A stretch of DNA of 64,000 nt, from NCBI RefSeq assembly GCF_024814355.1, contig NZ_JANUXV010000003.1, positions 62,001 to 126,000 on the forward strand. The letters run 5' to 3'. The notes beneath the pieces are model-generated. The model did no database searches and was not told the DNA's origin. It saw nothing but the letters and a program-made list of their open reading frames with translations. The DNA is from Gleimia sp. 6138-11-ORH1. Lineage in GTDB: Bacteria > Actinomycetota > Actinomycetes > Actinomycetales > Actinomycetaceae. The position numbers and the translations under genes are program-made. Each line of letters starts with the position of its first letter. Position 1 is the first letter of the stretch. This document shows, piece by piece, positions 41,206 through 50,963 of this stretch.

Positions 41206-44200
41206 CTAGGGTTTACGTAGGCTAAGCAGTAAAGCCGCACCAGCCCCTATTAGAGCTAGTCCTCCGACTCCTAAAAGTCCTAAGCCCAGCCACGACCAAG
41301 AGGCATCTTCAGCTGGAACAGTTATCTTAGAAGACTTAGCTGAAGAAGTGTTTTTGGTAGTAGATTTGGTCTCTTTAGAGGTAATACTTGACTTCTCAGT
41401 AGACTTTTTAGACTCGGTAGGCTTTGCTTGCGCCTTTTCCTTTTCCTTAGCGGATTCTTTAGCCTTTGCAGACTTAGTAGTGTCCGCCTTAAGCGTTGGG
41501 GCAGGAGCCTGTGAAGTTACCGGTGCTTGGCGCACTGGTGGAAGCGGAGGCGTTACCAGCGGAGGTGAACCTGCTCCCGGAACTGGATCTAAACTTGGTA
41601 TGGGAGCCGGTTTAGGTACTGGTTTTGGAACCGGTTTCGGTTGCGGATCCGGTTTCGGTTTTGGAACCGGTTTCGGTTGCGGATCCGGTTTCGGTTTTGG
41701 AACCGGTTTCGGTTGCGGATCCGGTTTCGGTTTTGGATCTGGCTTTGGTTGCGGATCCGGTTTCGGCTGTGGATCTGGCTTTGGCTGCGGATCCGGTTTC
41801 GGTTGTGGATCTGGCTTTGGTTGCGGATCTGGAACCGTGATAGTCACCAATTTAACCGGCGACTGACCAGAAACTTCCAGTCCATTTATAAAGATTGAAA
41901 GAGCGCCCTCGGAAACGCCCTCGGGAACCTCACCAACCAAACGCAACTGGAAAATACCATTTTGCTGACGGTTCTCATGATTAGCAGGAGAACCCGCCAA
42001 GTAAGGGCGCGCCTGCGAAACCGACACCGCAGAAGTCTTCCCATTATCCCAAGTAACTTTCCCACCAGTAACCGCGAAAGTAGCAGTCGCCGGAGAGAAC
42101 AAGTAACCTACTGTAGCATCGGCAGACACCGGTTTTGGCAGAATAGCACCAACTAAACTAACAGCTGGATTCAGACCATCCCCGTGATAGAAATCCACGC
42201 CCTGAGCAGACAAACCATTAACCAAAGCACCGGCGCGGCGCTTAAAATCAACTAACTTGCCAACACGTTTCGCCTGCGGAGTCCAACCCACTTCAGCGGC
42301 AGCTAAAGCTCGGGGGAACTGCATGAAGAAACCGTCTTGCATAGAACGCACATGCTCATTCCACTGTGCACTCTCAATCCCCAACACGTCACTATCAGGT
42401 AAGTTCAAAGCCTGAGCAGGATCATAGTTGTACCAGTTCGCTAAACGACAAGAACCCCTGCAAGCCCAAGTTGCGCCAGCTACCCCAGTAGCAGGACTCT
42501 GCGGGTAATAGAGATTACCAGCATTAGAATAAATCGCCTTAGCACCTTCAACTCGCACCGAATGATTAACCGCGGCATGGCCGCCGTTCCACAGTTGGAG
42601 CACGTCACCTGGCTGCTGTTTAGCAGCCGCAGCTTCATTCCAAGTAATCGGCGTAAGCCCCTTAGAACGAACGATTTGCGCTATCTTCTCAACATAACGA
42701 CGATAAGTTGCGCCCCTATCTTTATTCGTAAGCGCATGCGCTTCATCACCACCAAAGTGGAAGTACTTAGAACCAGTCAGGTCATTAATCTGGGTAATCA
42801 CATGATCAATGAAACGCAAAGTCGCCGGATCATCAATATCCAAATAGGTACCACCCACATCTCCAGTATCCTGAACTGGAGCCGTCAAATAACTACTTGG
42901 ATCAGTAATCAACTGGTTATTGGCTGTGCGAGTACCATCATGTGAAGAACCGGGAGTATTCAACTGAGGAATTGCGTGCAAAGCAGCATTAGTGTGACCG
43001 GGCAAGTCGATTTCTGGAATAACTTCCATGTGGCGTGCCCGCGCATACGCTACGATTTCCTTCCACTCAGCTTGCGTGTAGAAACCAGTCTTACCAGCTG
43101 GACTATTGAACCGAGACTTACCTTCCCCCATAGCTGTCTTGCCAGAAACGGAAGTCAGCAAAGAGTAATCAATCTTATCTTCAGGGTGTTTTCCTTCATT
43201 CGTAATTTCAATCCGCCACCCCTGATCATCAGCCAAGTGAACGTGTAACACGTTGAACTTGAAACTACTATAGACGTCAATTGCCTGCTTCATCTCAGCA
43301 ACTGTGTGGAAACTCCGCGAAGGGTCAAACATATTACCCCGGTGAGCAAAGCGAGGCTGGTCGTCAATTTGCAATGCCGGAATCTTCCAAAGGCCAGTAG
43401 TCGGTTGCGTAAACTGTGACCAGCCGCCGAACAGTTGCATCAAAGTCTGCGTCCCGTTGAATAAGCCGTGAGCGGTATCACCGGTGACAGTTACGCCAGC
43501 TTCCGTCACAGTAAGCGTGTAACGCTCAGCTGCAATACCAGAAACGCCAGGTAAATCCCGGTTAATTAACACCAAATCCGGGATTTCATCAGCAGATGCA
43601 GTTACCACCGGGAGTGCAAAACCAGTGGACTTCCGAAGTTTATCGGCCAACAGATTAGCTTCAACCTGCGCATTCGGAGCAGCCACAATCTGGGATTGTG
43701 CTGAAAGTGTAAAGAAAGAATCAGCGTCAGTCAGAGAATACTCTTTCGGCAGGGGAACTAAAGGAGGTAGAACAGGTTTTGGAACCGGCTTTTCTAACGC
43801 CACGCCAAAAACGCCAATTTCCCAAACGCTAGTGGCATATTTCCCAGAACGCTTATGCGAAACTAAACGCACGTGGCGGGCAGCAACAGGCTTTTCAGCC
43901 ACACGAACATCAATCGTTTGCTTAGCAGAGCGTTCGCCCACTAAACCAGTCTTTACCTTATTCCAATCATTCCCATCTAGGGATAGCCAAATGTCATAGT
44001 CGGTAGACCACTGCTTACCCCAGGTGATTTCCACGTTACTTAGTTCAGCCCGGAATCCCAGGTCAATATTCAACCAAACCTCATCTTGATTTGGAGCAGA
44101 CCAGCGGGAAGCATCATTTGCTAAATGGACACTTGCTTGGTCTCTTTGTGGGCCGCCGTCTTTGCCATCAACGATCAACTCAGGCCCCCACTTGTCACTA

Positions 44201-44892
44201 ACTTCTTGACCAATCGCAGTGACTACAACGCTTTCTTCACGCGCAAGGTTATTTAACTCAGGCGTTTGTGGGGTAGTAGAGGCACCCGGAGCTTCGGGAA
44301 TGCTAGGGGGGCTCGTCCCGGGATCTGCTGGCTCAGTGGCAGGTAGAAACTCTCCAAAGACTTCAAACTCCCAAACACTAATCGCATAGGTCGCCGAACG
44401 CTGGTGAGAAGACAAACGAATATAACGGGATTCAACACCCTTTCCGTCAGTAGTTAAATCAACTGTCTGCTCATTTGAAGCAGACCCACTTAATCCTGAT
44501 TTGAGTTTCGTCCAAACTACGTCATCTTTTGAGACTTCAATATCGAAGTTTTTTGAGTATTGCTTCCCCCAAGTGATCTTCACTTGAGTGACTTTCGCAG
44601 ACTTGCCCAAATCTAGCTTTAACCAAGTCTCATCGTCATTGTTAGCAGACCAACGGGAAGCATCTGGAGACCGAAAGTTAGCGCGGTTATCGCGGAAAGC
44701 GAAATCTCCACCCTTATCGTTATCAATAGCCAGTTCAGGGCCCCAACGATCTGGGACTTCTTGTCCGGCGGCAGTAGCTTTTACCGCGGGGTCTACAGCA
44801 AGGTTTGTCTCCGTAGCATGAGCAACCGTTGGCAAGAATGTCAGCGAGCTTGCTATCAATGCACCGGCAGCTAAGACGCTAAAACGCCTCAT
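41206..44892 (-). CDS. Surface GH20 beta-N-acetylhexosaminidase with two F5/8 domains and a C-terminal membrane anchor
   Basis: A 1228-residue exported enzyme. The start is ATG 44892 behind GAGAGGAG. Domains in order: signal peptide (1-26, ending VAHA), two F5/8-type-C carbohydrate-binding domains (about 29-185 and 215-365), a GH20b domain (about 375-505), and the catalytic barrel, with Asp716-Glu717 in HFGGDEAH as the substrate-assisted catalytic pair. A PKPDPQ repeat (about 1015-1100) and a Lys/Ser/Thr-rich segment follow, then a terminal hydrophobic helix GLGLLGVGGLALIGAGAALLL with LRKP. No LPXTG motif precedes that helix, so it is probably membrane-held. It should release terminal GlcNAc or GalNAc from host glycans. 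Confidence 0.94.
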   Translation of the reverse strand: MRRFSVLAAGALIASSLTFLPTVAHATETNLAVDPAVKATAAGQEVPDRWGPELAIDNDKGGDFAFRDNRANFRSPDASRWSANNDDETWLKLDLGKSAKVTQVKITWGKQYSKNFDIEVSKDDVVWTKLKSGLSGSASNEQTVDLTTDGKGVESRYIRLSSHQRSATYAISVWEFEVFGEFLPATEPADPGTSPPSIPEAPGASTTPQTPELNNLAREESVVVTAIGQEVSDKWGPELIVDGKDGGPQRDQASVHLANDASRWSAPNQDEVWLNIDLGFRAELSNVEITWGKQWSTDYDIWLSLDGNDWNKVKTGLVGERSAKQTIDVRVAEKPVAARHVRLVSHKRSGKYATSVWEIGVFGVALEKPVPKPVLPPLVPLPKEYSLTDADSFFTLSAQSQIVAAPNAQVEANLLADKLRKSTGFALPVVTASADEIPDLVLINRDLPGVSGIAAERYTLTVTEAGVTVTGDTAHGLFNGTQTLMQLFGGWSQFTQPTTGLWKIPALQIDDQPRFAHRGNMFDPSRSFHTVAEMKQAIDVYSSFKFNVLHVHLADDQGWRIEITNEGKHPEDKIDYSLLTSVSGKTAMGEGKSRFNSPAGKTGFYTQAEWKEIVAYARARHMEVIPEIDLPGHTNAALHAIPQLNTPGSSHDGTRTANNQLITDPSSYLTAPVQDTGDVGGTYLDIDDPATLRFIDHVITQINDLTGSKYFHFGGDEAHALTNKDRGATYRRYVEKIAQIVRSKGLTPITWNEAAAAKQQPGDVLQLWNGGHAAVNHSVRVEGAKAIYSNAGNLYYPQSPATGVAGATWACRGSCRLANWYNYDPAQALNLPDSDVLGIESAQWNEHVRSMQDGFFMQFPRALAAAEVGWTPQAKRVGKLVDFKRRAGALVNGLSAQGVDFYHGDGLNPAVSLVGAILPKPVSADATVGYLFSPATATFAVTGGKVTWDNGKTSAVSVSQARPYLAGSPANHENRQQNGIFQLRLVGEVPEGVSEGALSIFINGLEVSGQSPVKLVTITVPDPQPKPDPQPKPDPQPKPDPQPKPDPQPKPDPKPKPDPQPKPVPKPKPDPQPKPVPKPKPDPQPKPVPKPVPKPAPIPSLDPVPGAGSPPLVTPPLPPVRQAPVTSQAPAPTLKADTTKSAKAKESAKEKEKAQAKPTESKKSTEKSSITSKETKSTTKNTSSAKSSKITVPAEDASWSWLGLGLLGVGGLALIGAGAALLLSLRKP
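41593..41842 (-). repeat. Tandem repeat encoding PDPQPK/PVPKPK units
   Basis: An 18-base repeat with 36-base higher-order units (GGTTGCGGATCCGGTTTC and GGTTTTGGAACCGGTTTC variants on the plus strand) encodes about 14 Pro-Lys-rich hexapeptides near the end of the GH20 protein. It would form an extended wall-spanning stalk. It gives rise to long false open frames on the plus strand. Confidence 0.9.
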
Positions 44893-44934
44893 GCGTACTC
44901 CTCTCAACATTGAGATTTATGGGATTCTTAGTGC

Positions 44935-45026
44935 CTTCACTACGTCGTTGCTAGTGAAGACAGACATGTGCGGGATATCAAGAAAATTCTAGCGAGTTTC
45001 TGCTTCAAACAATTGCGTTTGAAGCA
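44935..45026 (-). promoter_or_regulatory. Two inverted repeats upstream of the GH20 gene (candidate operators)
   Basis: TGCTTCAAAC (45001-45010) and GTTTGAAGCA (45017-45026) form a perfect 10-base inverted repeat around AATTGC. Nearer the gene, CTTCACTA (44935-44942) and TAGTGAAG (44952-44959) form a perfect 8-base inverted repeat. Both lie within 135 bases of the start. Regulator identity is unknown. Confidence 0.5.
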
Positions 45027-45111
45027 AAACTTTGCAAAATGCCAAACTGCTATGAATCGTCGAAAAACAAAGCGCCGGCAAAGGACGTAACAGGTAAAGC
45101 AATAGAAATGA

Positions 45112-45144
45112 AAAGTGGCTGTGAACTTATTTCACAGCCACTTT
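45112..45144 (-). terminator. Terminator of the tRNA-Gly/tRNA-Pro unit
   Basis: A perfect 14-bp stem: AAAGTGGCTGTGAA (45112-45125) with TTCACAGCCACTTT (45131-45144), loop CTTAT. On the minus strand it is followed by TCATTTC. Confidence 0.85.
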
Positions 45145-45153
45145 ATTTAAGTG

Positions 45154-45227
45154 TCGGGGTAGCGGGATTTGAACCCACGACCTTCCGCTCCCAAAGCGGA
45201 CGCGCTACCAAACTGCGCCATACCCCG
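45154..45227 (-). tRNA. tRNA-Pro (UGG)
   Basis: On the minus strand the acceptor CGGGGTA pairs with TACCCCG, the anticodon loop is TTTGGGA (anticodon TGG) and the T-loop is GGTTCAAATCC. CCA is not encoded. Confidence 0.96.
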
Positions 45228-45248
45228 ATATTCATTTATTTTCATAAA

Positions 45249-45322
45249 TGGAGCGAGTGACGGGAATCGAACCCGCACCATCTGCTTGGAAGGCAGAGGC
45301 TCTACCATTGAGCTACACTCGC
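45249..45322 (-). tRNA. tRNA-Gly (UCC)
   Basis: On the minus strand the acceptor GCGAGTG pairs with CACTCGC, the anticodon loop is CTTCCAA (anticodon TCC) and CCA is encoded (complement of 45249-45251). It lies upstream of tRNA-Pro, in one likely transcript. Confidence 0.96.
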
Positions 45323-45589
45323 AAATCTTTAAGCGCGAACGCCTTAAGACATAAAAGACTATACAGAAGGATTTAGGTGAATGCAATTTGATTAACGCCG
45401 AACCCAGGTTAATAGGATAGTAATCACATTCTCACCAGAAAGATTAGAAAGAAAACCCCGGAAAATAAGGGTTCTTTTCCAAATCTAAGAAAGCTCTAAT
45501 TTAACCCTCATTCTGTTCTTTTTTCTGCCTGCCACTATTAGGGTTATCAGGCTTCAAGAAAGCGCCCTCGGAACTAAAAGAGCACGAAT

Positions 45590-46768
45590 ATGAACGAAAA
45601 TCCGTTGAAAATAGTCCTCTACAGCCACGATTCCCAAGGACTCGGACATATCCGCCGTAACCTGGCAATCGCACACCAGCTGGTACAGGACTTGCCTCGC
45701 CTCACCGGGCGAAGCGTCAGCGGGCTGCTAATTTCCGGTCTGGCACCTACCCACCGTTTCCCTCTCCCAACTGGTTTTGACTGGGTAACCATCCCCGGAG
45801 TAAGCAAAGGTGCAAACGGATACCAAGCCCGTTCCTTAAAATCTGAAACCGGACGACTAATCGGACTGCGCTCTGAACTTATCAAAGCAGCCCTGATTGG
45901 TTTTAATCCCGACCTGGTAATCGTGGACCGGCACATTTACGGAGTCTGGAACGAACTACGGCATCCCCTCCAAGCACTAAAAGCACAAAATCGACACGCA
46001 AAAATCGTCCTCGGTTTACGAGAAATCCTAGATGAACCAGACGTAGTCGCGAAAGAATGGGAAGCCCTGGGAGATTTAACTGCCCTGGCTGAACTTTTGG
46101 ATAACGTCTGGGTATACGGTGACGAAAAGGTATATAACCCACTTGAAAATGGGCAGATTCCTACCCAGCTGGCCCCCTTAGCGAAATTCACCGGTTACCT
46201 GGCGCACGGACGCCGGAAAACCGACTCACAGGCAGCTGCAGAACAAATCGCAGAAACAACCCGCCCATTTATTCTCACCACCACCGGAGGGGGAGAAGAC
46301 GGGCAACGGATACTCACCGCAGCCGTAGCAGCTAAAGTTCCGGCAGCATACCGTCACCTAATAGTCACCGGGCCACAGCTTGATGAAGCCGCAGTAAATG
46401 ACTTGCGTACCCAGGCAAGCGAAAATACTCAAATCATTCAAAGCCTACCTGGACTGGGACGGCATATCGGAGAAGCCAGCGCGGTAATCGCCATGGGCGG
46501 ATACAACACGGTTTGTGAAATTTTAGCTACCAACGTTCCCGCTTTGATTATTCCCCGCGAGATTCCTCGCAAAGAACAGCTGATTCGCGCAAAAGCACTT
46601 CACCGCATCAACGCAGTAGATTACCTACGCAATGAAGAAGCTACTGCAACGGCAATAGAAAACTGGCTAGCGCGAGTTTTAGAAACCACTAATGAACGCA
46701 CTGGCATAAATAAAGATGGTTTAACCACGGTATCTGAATACGCGGCACAACTATTACAAACACGATAA
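45590..46768 (+). CDS. MurG-like (GT28-type) glycosyltransferase
   Basis: A 392-residue GT-B-fold enzyme. The N-terminal half starts KIVLYSHDSQGLGHIRRNL, a nucleotide-sugar-independent acceptor loop like MurG's GGHxxP, and the C-terminal half has LTTTGGGEDG, LIVTGP and AMGGYNTVCEILATNVPALIIPR, the UDP-sugar-binding region. It lacks a signal peptide and acts at the cytoplasmic membrane face. Acceptor and sugar are unknown. It is the first gene of a seven-gene run of glycosyltransferases, exporter, kinases and UDP-glucose dehydrogenase. The next gene is 24 bases downstream. Confidence 0.82.
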   Translation: MNENPLKIVLYSHDSQGLGHIRRNLAIAHQLVQDLPRLTGRSVSGLLISGLAPTHRFPLPTGFDWVTIPGVSKGANGYQARSLKSETGRLIGLRSELIKAALIGFNPDLVIVDRHIYGVWNELRHPLQALKAQNRHAKIVLGLREILDEPDVVAKEWEALGDLTALAELLDNVWVYGDEKVYNPLENGQIPTQLAPLAKFTGYLAHGRRKTDSQAAAEQIAETTRPFILTTTGGGEDGQRILTAAVAAKVPAAYRHLIVTGPQLDEAAVNDLRTQASENTQIIQSLPGLGRHIGEASAVIAMGGYNTVCEILATNVPALIIPREIPRKEQLIRAKALHRINAVDYLRNEEATATAIENWLARVLETTNERTGINKDGLTTVSEYAAQLLQTR

Positions 46769-46792
46769 ACACAGCAAAAGTAAGGATCAACA

Positions 46793-48037
46793 ATGTCTAA
46801 AATCGGTTACGTATTAAAAGTTTACCCACGGTTTTCAGAAACTTTCGTGGTAACAGAAATCTTGGCACGCGAAAACAACGGAGAAACCCTGGTTATCTTC
46901 GCGCTGCGTCCCACCACAGACACTCGCTTCCACCCAGAGATTTCTAAAGTAGCTGCAGAAGTTAAATGGGTGCCTCGCCCACTGAAGCCAACTCAATTCT
47001 GGCTCCAACTCAGCCAAGATCTGCTGAGTGCAGGTCTAACCGAAAAATTTGCGAAAATCTGGCCAGCCGTAGCACAGCTCCCCGCCGACGAAGTAGCCCA
47101 AGGGGTAGCTTTAGCAGTGGCAGCGAAACAGGAAAATGTGACTCACTTACACGCACATTTCGCTTCCTTAGCGGGAAGAACCGCCTGGATCGCTTCACAA
47201 CTAACTGGAATTCCCTACACGGTAACCACCCACGCGAAAGACATTTTCCACGAATCTGTAAACGAAGAATGGCTTTTAAGAATCGCTACGGGAGCTGCTC
47301 AGGTAATCGCCATTTCAAAGTACAACTACGCTTTCTTAGAAAATAAGTTCCGCGGCCAAAATGTGAATCTAGTTCTACAGTACAACGCTTTAGAGCTGGC
47401 TCGATTCCCCTTTAAAGAAAAGAACCACAATCTAGCTGCCGAATTGCAGACTCGCCCGTTGAAAGTCTTAGCAGTTGGTCGCCTGGTAGAAAAGAAAGGT
47501 TTCGACCTGATGCTGCGGGCGATTAAGCAGCTTACTGACGCTGGCATTGACTTAGATGTCAAGATCGCCGGCGAGGGCGCTGACGGTGAAAGTCTCAAAG
47601 CATTAGCTGATTCTTTGGAACTAGGCGAGACTGTGAAGTTCTTAGGTGCTCGCACTCAAGCAGAGGTAAGAGATCTACTCCTTTGGGCAGACGTCCAACT
47701 TACCCCTTCAGTCCCTGCTTTGGATGGAAACCTAGATGGATTACCCACAGTCACTTTAGAAGCAATGGCAATGGGAACTTTGGTTATCGCCAGTGACGTA
47801 ACCGGTTTGCCTGAGGTAGTCCGCCCAGAAAACGGAAACCTTGCGCCTACGGGACTTCTGGTTCCAGCTGGAGATCTGGAAGCCTTAACTGCAGCCCTTA
47901 AGCGAGTAGCTGAAGGGGATGTGAATTACACAGAGCTGGTTAAAAACGCTAGAGAACTGATTGAAACTGAGTTTGATTCAGCGCAACAAGCACGTAACTT
48001 GGCAGATTTAATGAAAAACGGAGGAGAACTACGATGA
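46793..48037 (+). CDS. Family 4 glycosyltransferase
   Basis: A 414-residue GT4 enzyme, retaining type. The N-terminus MSKIGYVLKVYPRFSETFV resembles colanic-acid and exopolysaccharide transferases. In the C-terminal domain AVGRLVEKKGFDLMLRA marks the nucleotide-binding strand, and TVTLEAMAMGTLVIASDVTGLPEVV contains the E-x7-E catalytic region. AAGGA precedes the ATG. Its stop overlaps the start of the next transferase as ATGA. Sugar donor is not determinable. Confidence 0.9.
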   Translation: MSKIGYVLKVYPRFSETFVVTEILARENNGETLVIFALRPTTDTRFHPEISKVAAEVKWVPRPLKPTQFWLQLSQDLLSAGLTEKFAKIWPAVAQLPADEVAQGVALAVAAKQENVTHLHAHFASLAGRTAWIASQLTGIPYTVTTHAKDIFHESVNEEWLLRIATGAAQVIAISKYNYAFLENKFRGQNVNLVLQYNALELARFPFKEKNHNLAAELQTRPLKVLAVGRLVEKKGFDLMLRAIKQLTDAGIDLDVKIAGEGADGESLKALADSLELGETVKFLGARTQAEVRDLLLWADVQLTPSVPALDGNLDGLPTVTLEAMAMGTLVIASDVTGLPEVVRPENGNLAPTGLLVPAGDLEALTAALKRVAEGDVNYTELVKNARELIETEFDSAQQARNLADLMKNGGELR

Positions 48038-49170
48038 AAATCGCATACGTTTGCGCCGATCCGGGGATTCCAGTTTTTGGAACTAAGGGCGCCAGTGTTC
48101 ACATTCAAGAAGTTATCCGCCAAATGTTAGCTAAAGGGCATGAAGTTAGTGTTTTCGCGATCAGAAAAGGAACTGAAATTCCCGCTGACTTAGCACACCT
48201 GCCCGTGCGCGTCTACGAACTTTCTAATGAGCTGAAGAAAAATCCAGCGCAAAGAGAAGACGCTCAAGCCCTGGCAGCTGAGGAAATCGCGAAAGCTATT
48301 AGTAGCGAGAACTTTGACCTGGTGTACGAGCGCTACTCACTATTTTCTTCAGTACTTTTCCAAGTGCGCTCAACCAAACCAGAAACTAAGACTATTTTAG
48401 AAGTGAACGCGCCTTTAATCGAGGAACAGCGTAAACATCGAGTTCTGGTGAAAGAAGAATTAGCGCAGACCTGTCTACAACTTCAGGTAAGTGCCGCAGA
48501 CGCGGTTATCTGTGTTTCTGACCGAGTCACTGCCTGGGTGCAGGCAATGGTTCCCGCCTACGCGCAGAAGGTGCATACGGTAAACAATGGAGTTAATCCA
48601 GAGCGGATTACCGTGCAACCAGAAGCAGATGAAGTGGTTGTAACTTTCGTAGGCACTTTGAAACCTTGGCACGGGGTAGAAGACCTGTTGAAAGCATACG
48701 CTTTAAAAGAAACCGCTTGGAAACTTCGGATTATCGGGGCGGGGCCAGAAGAAGCAGACCTGCAGCGTCAAGCCGGTGAACTTGGTTTGGATGTTGATTT
48801 CTACGGGGCTGTGCCACCGCAAGAAATGCCGGCTGCGTTAGCTGGAACTGCGATTGGAGTAGCCCCTTACCCGATTCCTCAAAGCCCGGAGGAACACTAC
48901 TTTTCGCCCTTGAAGATTTACGAATACTTAGCTGCCGGTCTGGCTGTGGTAGCAACTGATGTAGCTGATATTCCAGAACTTTTGGACGGCTGTGGGGTAG
49001 TTGTTCCCGCTTCAAACCCACTTGCTTTAGCAACTGCGATTGATGATTTAGTAATTAACTCGCAGGCGCGCCACGAACTGCAGCTTTTAGCGCGTGAAGC
49101 GGCTGTAACTAAACACTCTTGGAAGCAGGCAGTGGAACGTATCTTCGCTTTGGCGGGAGCTTCTCTATGA
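48034..49170 (+). CDS. Family 4 glycosyltransferase
   Basis: A 378-residue GT4 enzyme. The N-terminus has GTKGASVHIQEVIRQMLAKGHEV, typical of GT4 acceptor domains; the C-terminal domain has TFVGTLKPWHGVEDLLKAY and SPLKIYEYLAAGLAVVATDVADIPELL. It overlaps the preceding and following genes by four bases at each end (ATGA), implying coupled translation and probably stoichiometric function within one pathway. Confidence 0.9.
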   Translation: MKIAYVCADPGIPVFGTKGASVHIQEVIRQMLAKGHEVSVFAIRKGTEIPADLAHLPVRVYELSNELKKNPAQREDAQALAAEEIAKAISSENFDLVYERYSLFSSVLFQVRSTKPETKTILEVNAPLIEEQRKHRVLVKEELAQTCLQLQVSAADAVICVSDRVTAWVQAMVPAYAQKVHTVNNGVNPERITVQPEADEVVVTFVGTLKPWHGVEDLLKAYALKETAWKLRIIGAGPEEADLQRQAGELGLDVDFYGAVPPQEMPAALAGTAIGVAPYPIPQSPEEHYFSPLKIYEYLAAGLAVVATDVADIPELLDGCGVVVPASNPLALATAIDDLVINSQARHELQLLAREAAVTKHSWKQAVERIFALAGASL

Positions 49171-50963
49171 GTAGTAAAAAGTCAGCCAGAAAACGCACTA
49201 TGAAGATGATAGCTCCGGAGCTGAAACCACATGCTCCGCTGGCTGTCGTGGGTGTGATTGCGCTGCTTTTAGAAGTTATTTTCCGCGTGTTAGAACCCTG
49301 GCCGCTGAAGATCGTTATCGATAACGTGATTCCGATGGGATACAGTAAGGAAGCAATTTCTACGCTTATTCTGGTTGCTGGATTACTGGTGGGGACGGTT
49401 GCGCTCCGCGCCGTGAGTAACTATCTGGCGACTATTTCCTTTGCCCTGGTTGGATCGCGTATCTCAGCTAATTTACGAGCCCGCGTTTTCCGGCACGTGC
49501 AAAGTTTAGATCAGCAGTATCACGCGCGAAACCGCAGTGCTGACACCGTGCAGCGAATTGTAGGTGACGTAGCCCGTCTCCAAGACGTTGCTATTACCGC
49601 GGGGCTGCCGCTAATCGCGAATGTGATTACCCTGCTGTTCATGGCAGTAGTCATGTTCTGGATTGACCCGCTTTTGGCTCTGGTAGTTGTTGTGGCAGTT
49701 TTATTCTTCATCGTTTCCGCGCAGGGAACTTCCGGGAAAATCACCGCAGCTGCAAAACGGACTCGCCGCGGGGAAGGCCAGTTGGCAAATACGGCGCAAG
49801 AATCGCTAACTTCCATTAAAGTTGTCCAAACTTACGGTTTAGAAAAACACTTAGAATCACGGTTCAGTGGTGCTAACCAACGTTCCCTCACCGAGGGCGT
49901 CCGGAGCCGTAGGCTATCAGCTCGTTTGGAACGCTCTACCGATGTGATTGTAGGTATTGCGACCGCCGCGGTGATTATCGGCGGGGGGATGCGGGTAATG
50001 AATGGCTTTATGACTATCGGAGAACTGGTTTTATTCATCACCTACCTTCGGACCACCATGAAACCATTGCGAGACATGGCAAAATACACGGGACGAATTG
50101 CGAAAGCTTCCGCTTCGGGAGAACGCGTAGTTGATTTGCTTGAGGTGAAACCGCAGATTTTCTCTCCGGAATCTCCTACAGCACCTGATGAAGTTCGTGG
50201 ACGGGTGGAGTTTGAAAATGTGGTGACTCATTACGAGGATCACCAGGTTCTTAAAGGGATTAACCTCACGGTGACTCCACATGAATATGTGGCGGTGATT
50301 GGGCCTTCTGGAGCTGGAAAATCCACCTTAGTGTCGCTGCTGACTCGATCTTTAGACCCATCAAGTGGGGTAGTTTCCTTAGACGGCCACCCGTTGCCCG
50401 AGTTTTCTTTAGAAAAACTTCGCACCCAAGTTTCGATTCTGCATCAAGAGGCAGTCTTATTTACGGATACGATTCGCGAAAACATTCGCTTTGGTCGTTT
50501 CGATGCTACGGATGCAGAAGTAGAAGCTGCTGCCCGAGCCGCTAATGCTGAAGAGTTCATTTTGGCTCAGCCACACGGGTATGACACTTTAGTGGGGGAA
50601 CGCGGAGGAACCCTTTCAGGTGGCCAGCGTCAGCGTATTGCGATTGCCCGCGCACTCCTTAGAAACTCACCGGTGGTAGTACTTGATGAGGCAACTACCG
50701 GATTGGATCCAGAATCTGCCGCACAGGTTTTAGATGCGATTGATTTGCTGGTAGCTAACCGGACTACCATCGCCGTAACTCACGACGTTGAAGTAGTCCG
50801 CCGCGCGAGCCGTGTGATATGGCTCCAAGACGGAGAAGTTCTCTTAGACGGCTCCGTACCAGAACTGCTGGAAACTTCCGCTGAGTTCCGTCAGTGGATG
50901 GCTTCAGATGAAGCAGAGATTCGGGTTGATACAAATCCAGAAAGATCCGAGGGCGAAAAATGA
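49167..50963 (+). CDS. ABC exporter (fused membrane and ATPase domains)
   Basis: A 598-residue exporter-fold ABC half-transporter, probably a homodimer. Six membrane helices span about residues 20-310. The ATPase has Walker A GPSGAGKST (about 375), signature LSGGQRQRIAIARALL (about 485), Walker B VVVLDEATTGLD and H-loop VTHD. It resembles MsbA/PglK lipid-linked oligosaccharide flippases. Flanked by glycosyltransferases and kinases, it is likely to move a glycolipid or glycosylated product across the membrane. The ATG at 49167 overlaps the previous stop; an in-frame start at 49119 would lie inside the previous gene and is rejected. Confidence 0.9.
   Translation: MSSKKSARKRTMKMIAPELKPHAPLAVVGVIALLLEVIFRVLEPWPLKIVIDNVIPMGYSKEAISTLILVAGLLVGTVALRAVSNYLATISFALVGSRISANLRARVFRHVQSLDQQYHARNRSADTVQRIVGDVARLQDVAITAGLPLIANVITLLFMAVVMFWIDPLLALVVVVAVLFFIVSAQGTSGKITAAAKRTRRGEGQLANTAQESLTSIKVVQTYGLEKHLESRFSGANQRSLTEGVRSRRLSARLERSTDVIVGIATAAVIIGGGMRVMNGFMTIGELVLFITYLRTTMKPLRDMAKYTGRIAKASASGERVVDLLEVKPQIFSPESPTAPDEVRGRVEFENVVTHYEDHQVLKGINLTVTPHEYVAVIGPSGAGKSTLVSLLTRSLDPSSGVVSLDGHPLPEFSLEKLRTQVSILHQEAVLFTDTIRENIRFGRFDATDAEVEAAARAANAEEFILAQPHGYDTLVGERGGTLSGGQRQRIAIARALLRNSPVVVLDEATTGLDPESAAQVLDAIDLLVANRTTIAVTHDVEVVRRASRVIWLQDGEVLLDGSVPELLETSAEFRQWMASDEAEIRVDTNPERSEGEK

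Noticed and set aside
41348-41898. Plus-strand open frames with Gly-Phe-Gly and Val-Asp-Pro repeats
   Set aside because: They are antisense shadows of the PKPDPQ repeat in the GH20 gene, whose frame has full domain support.
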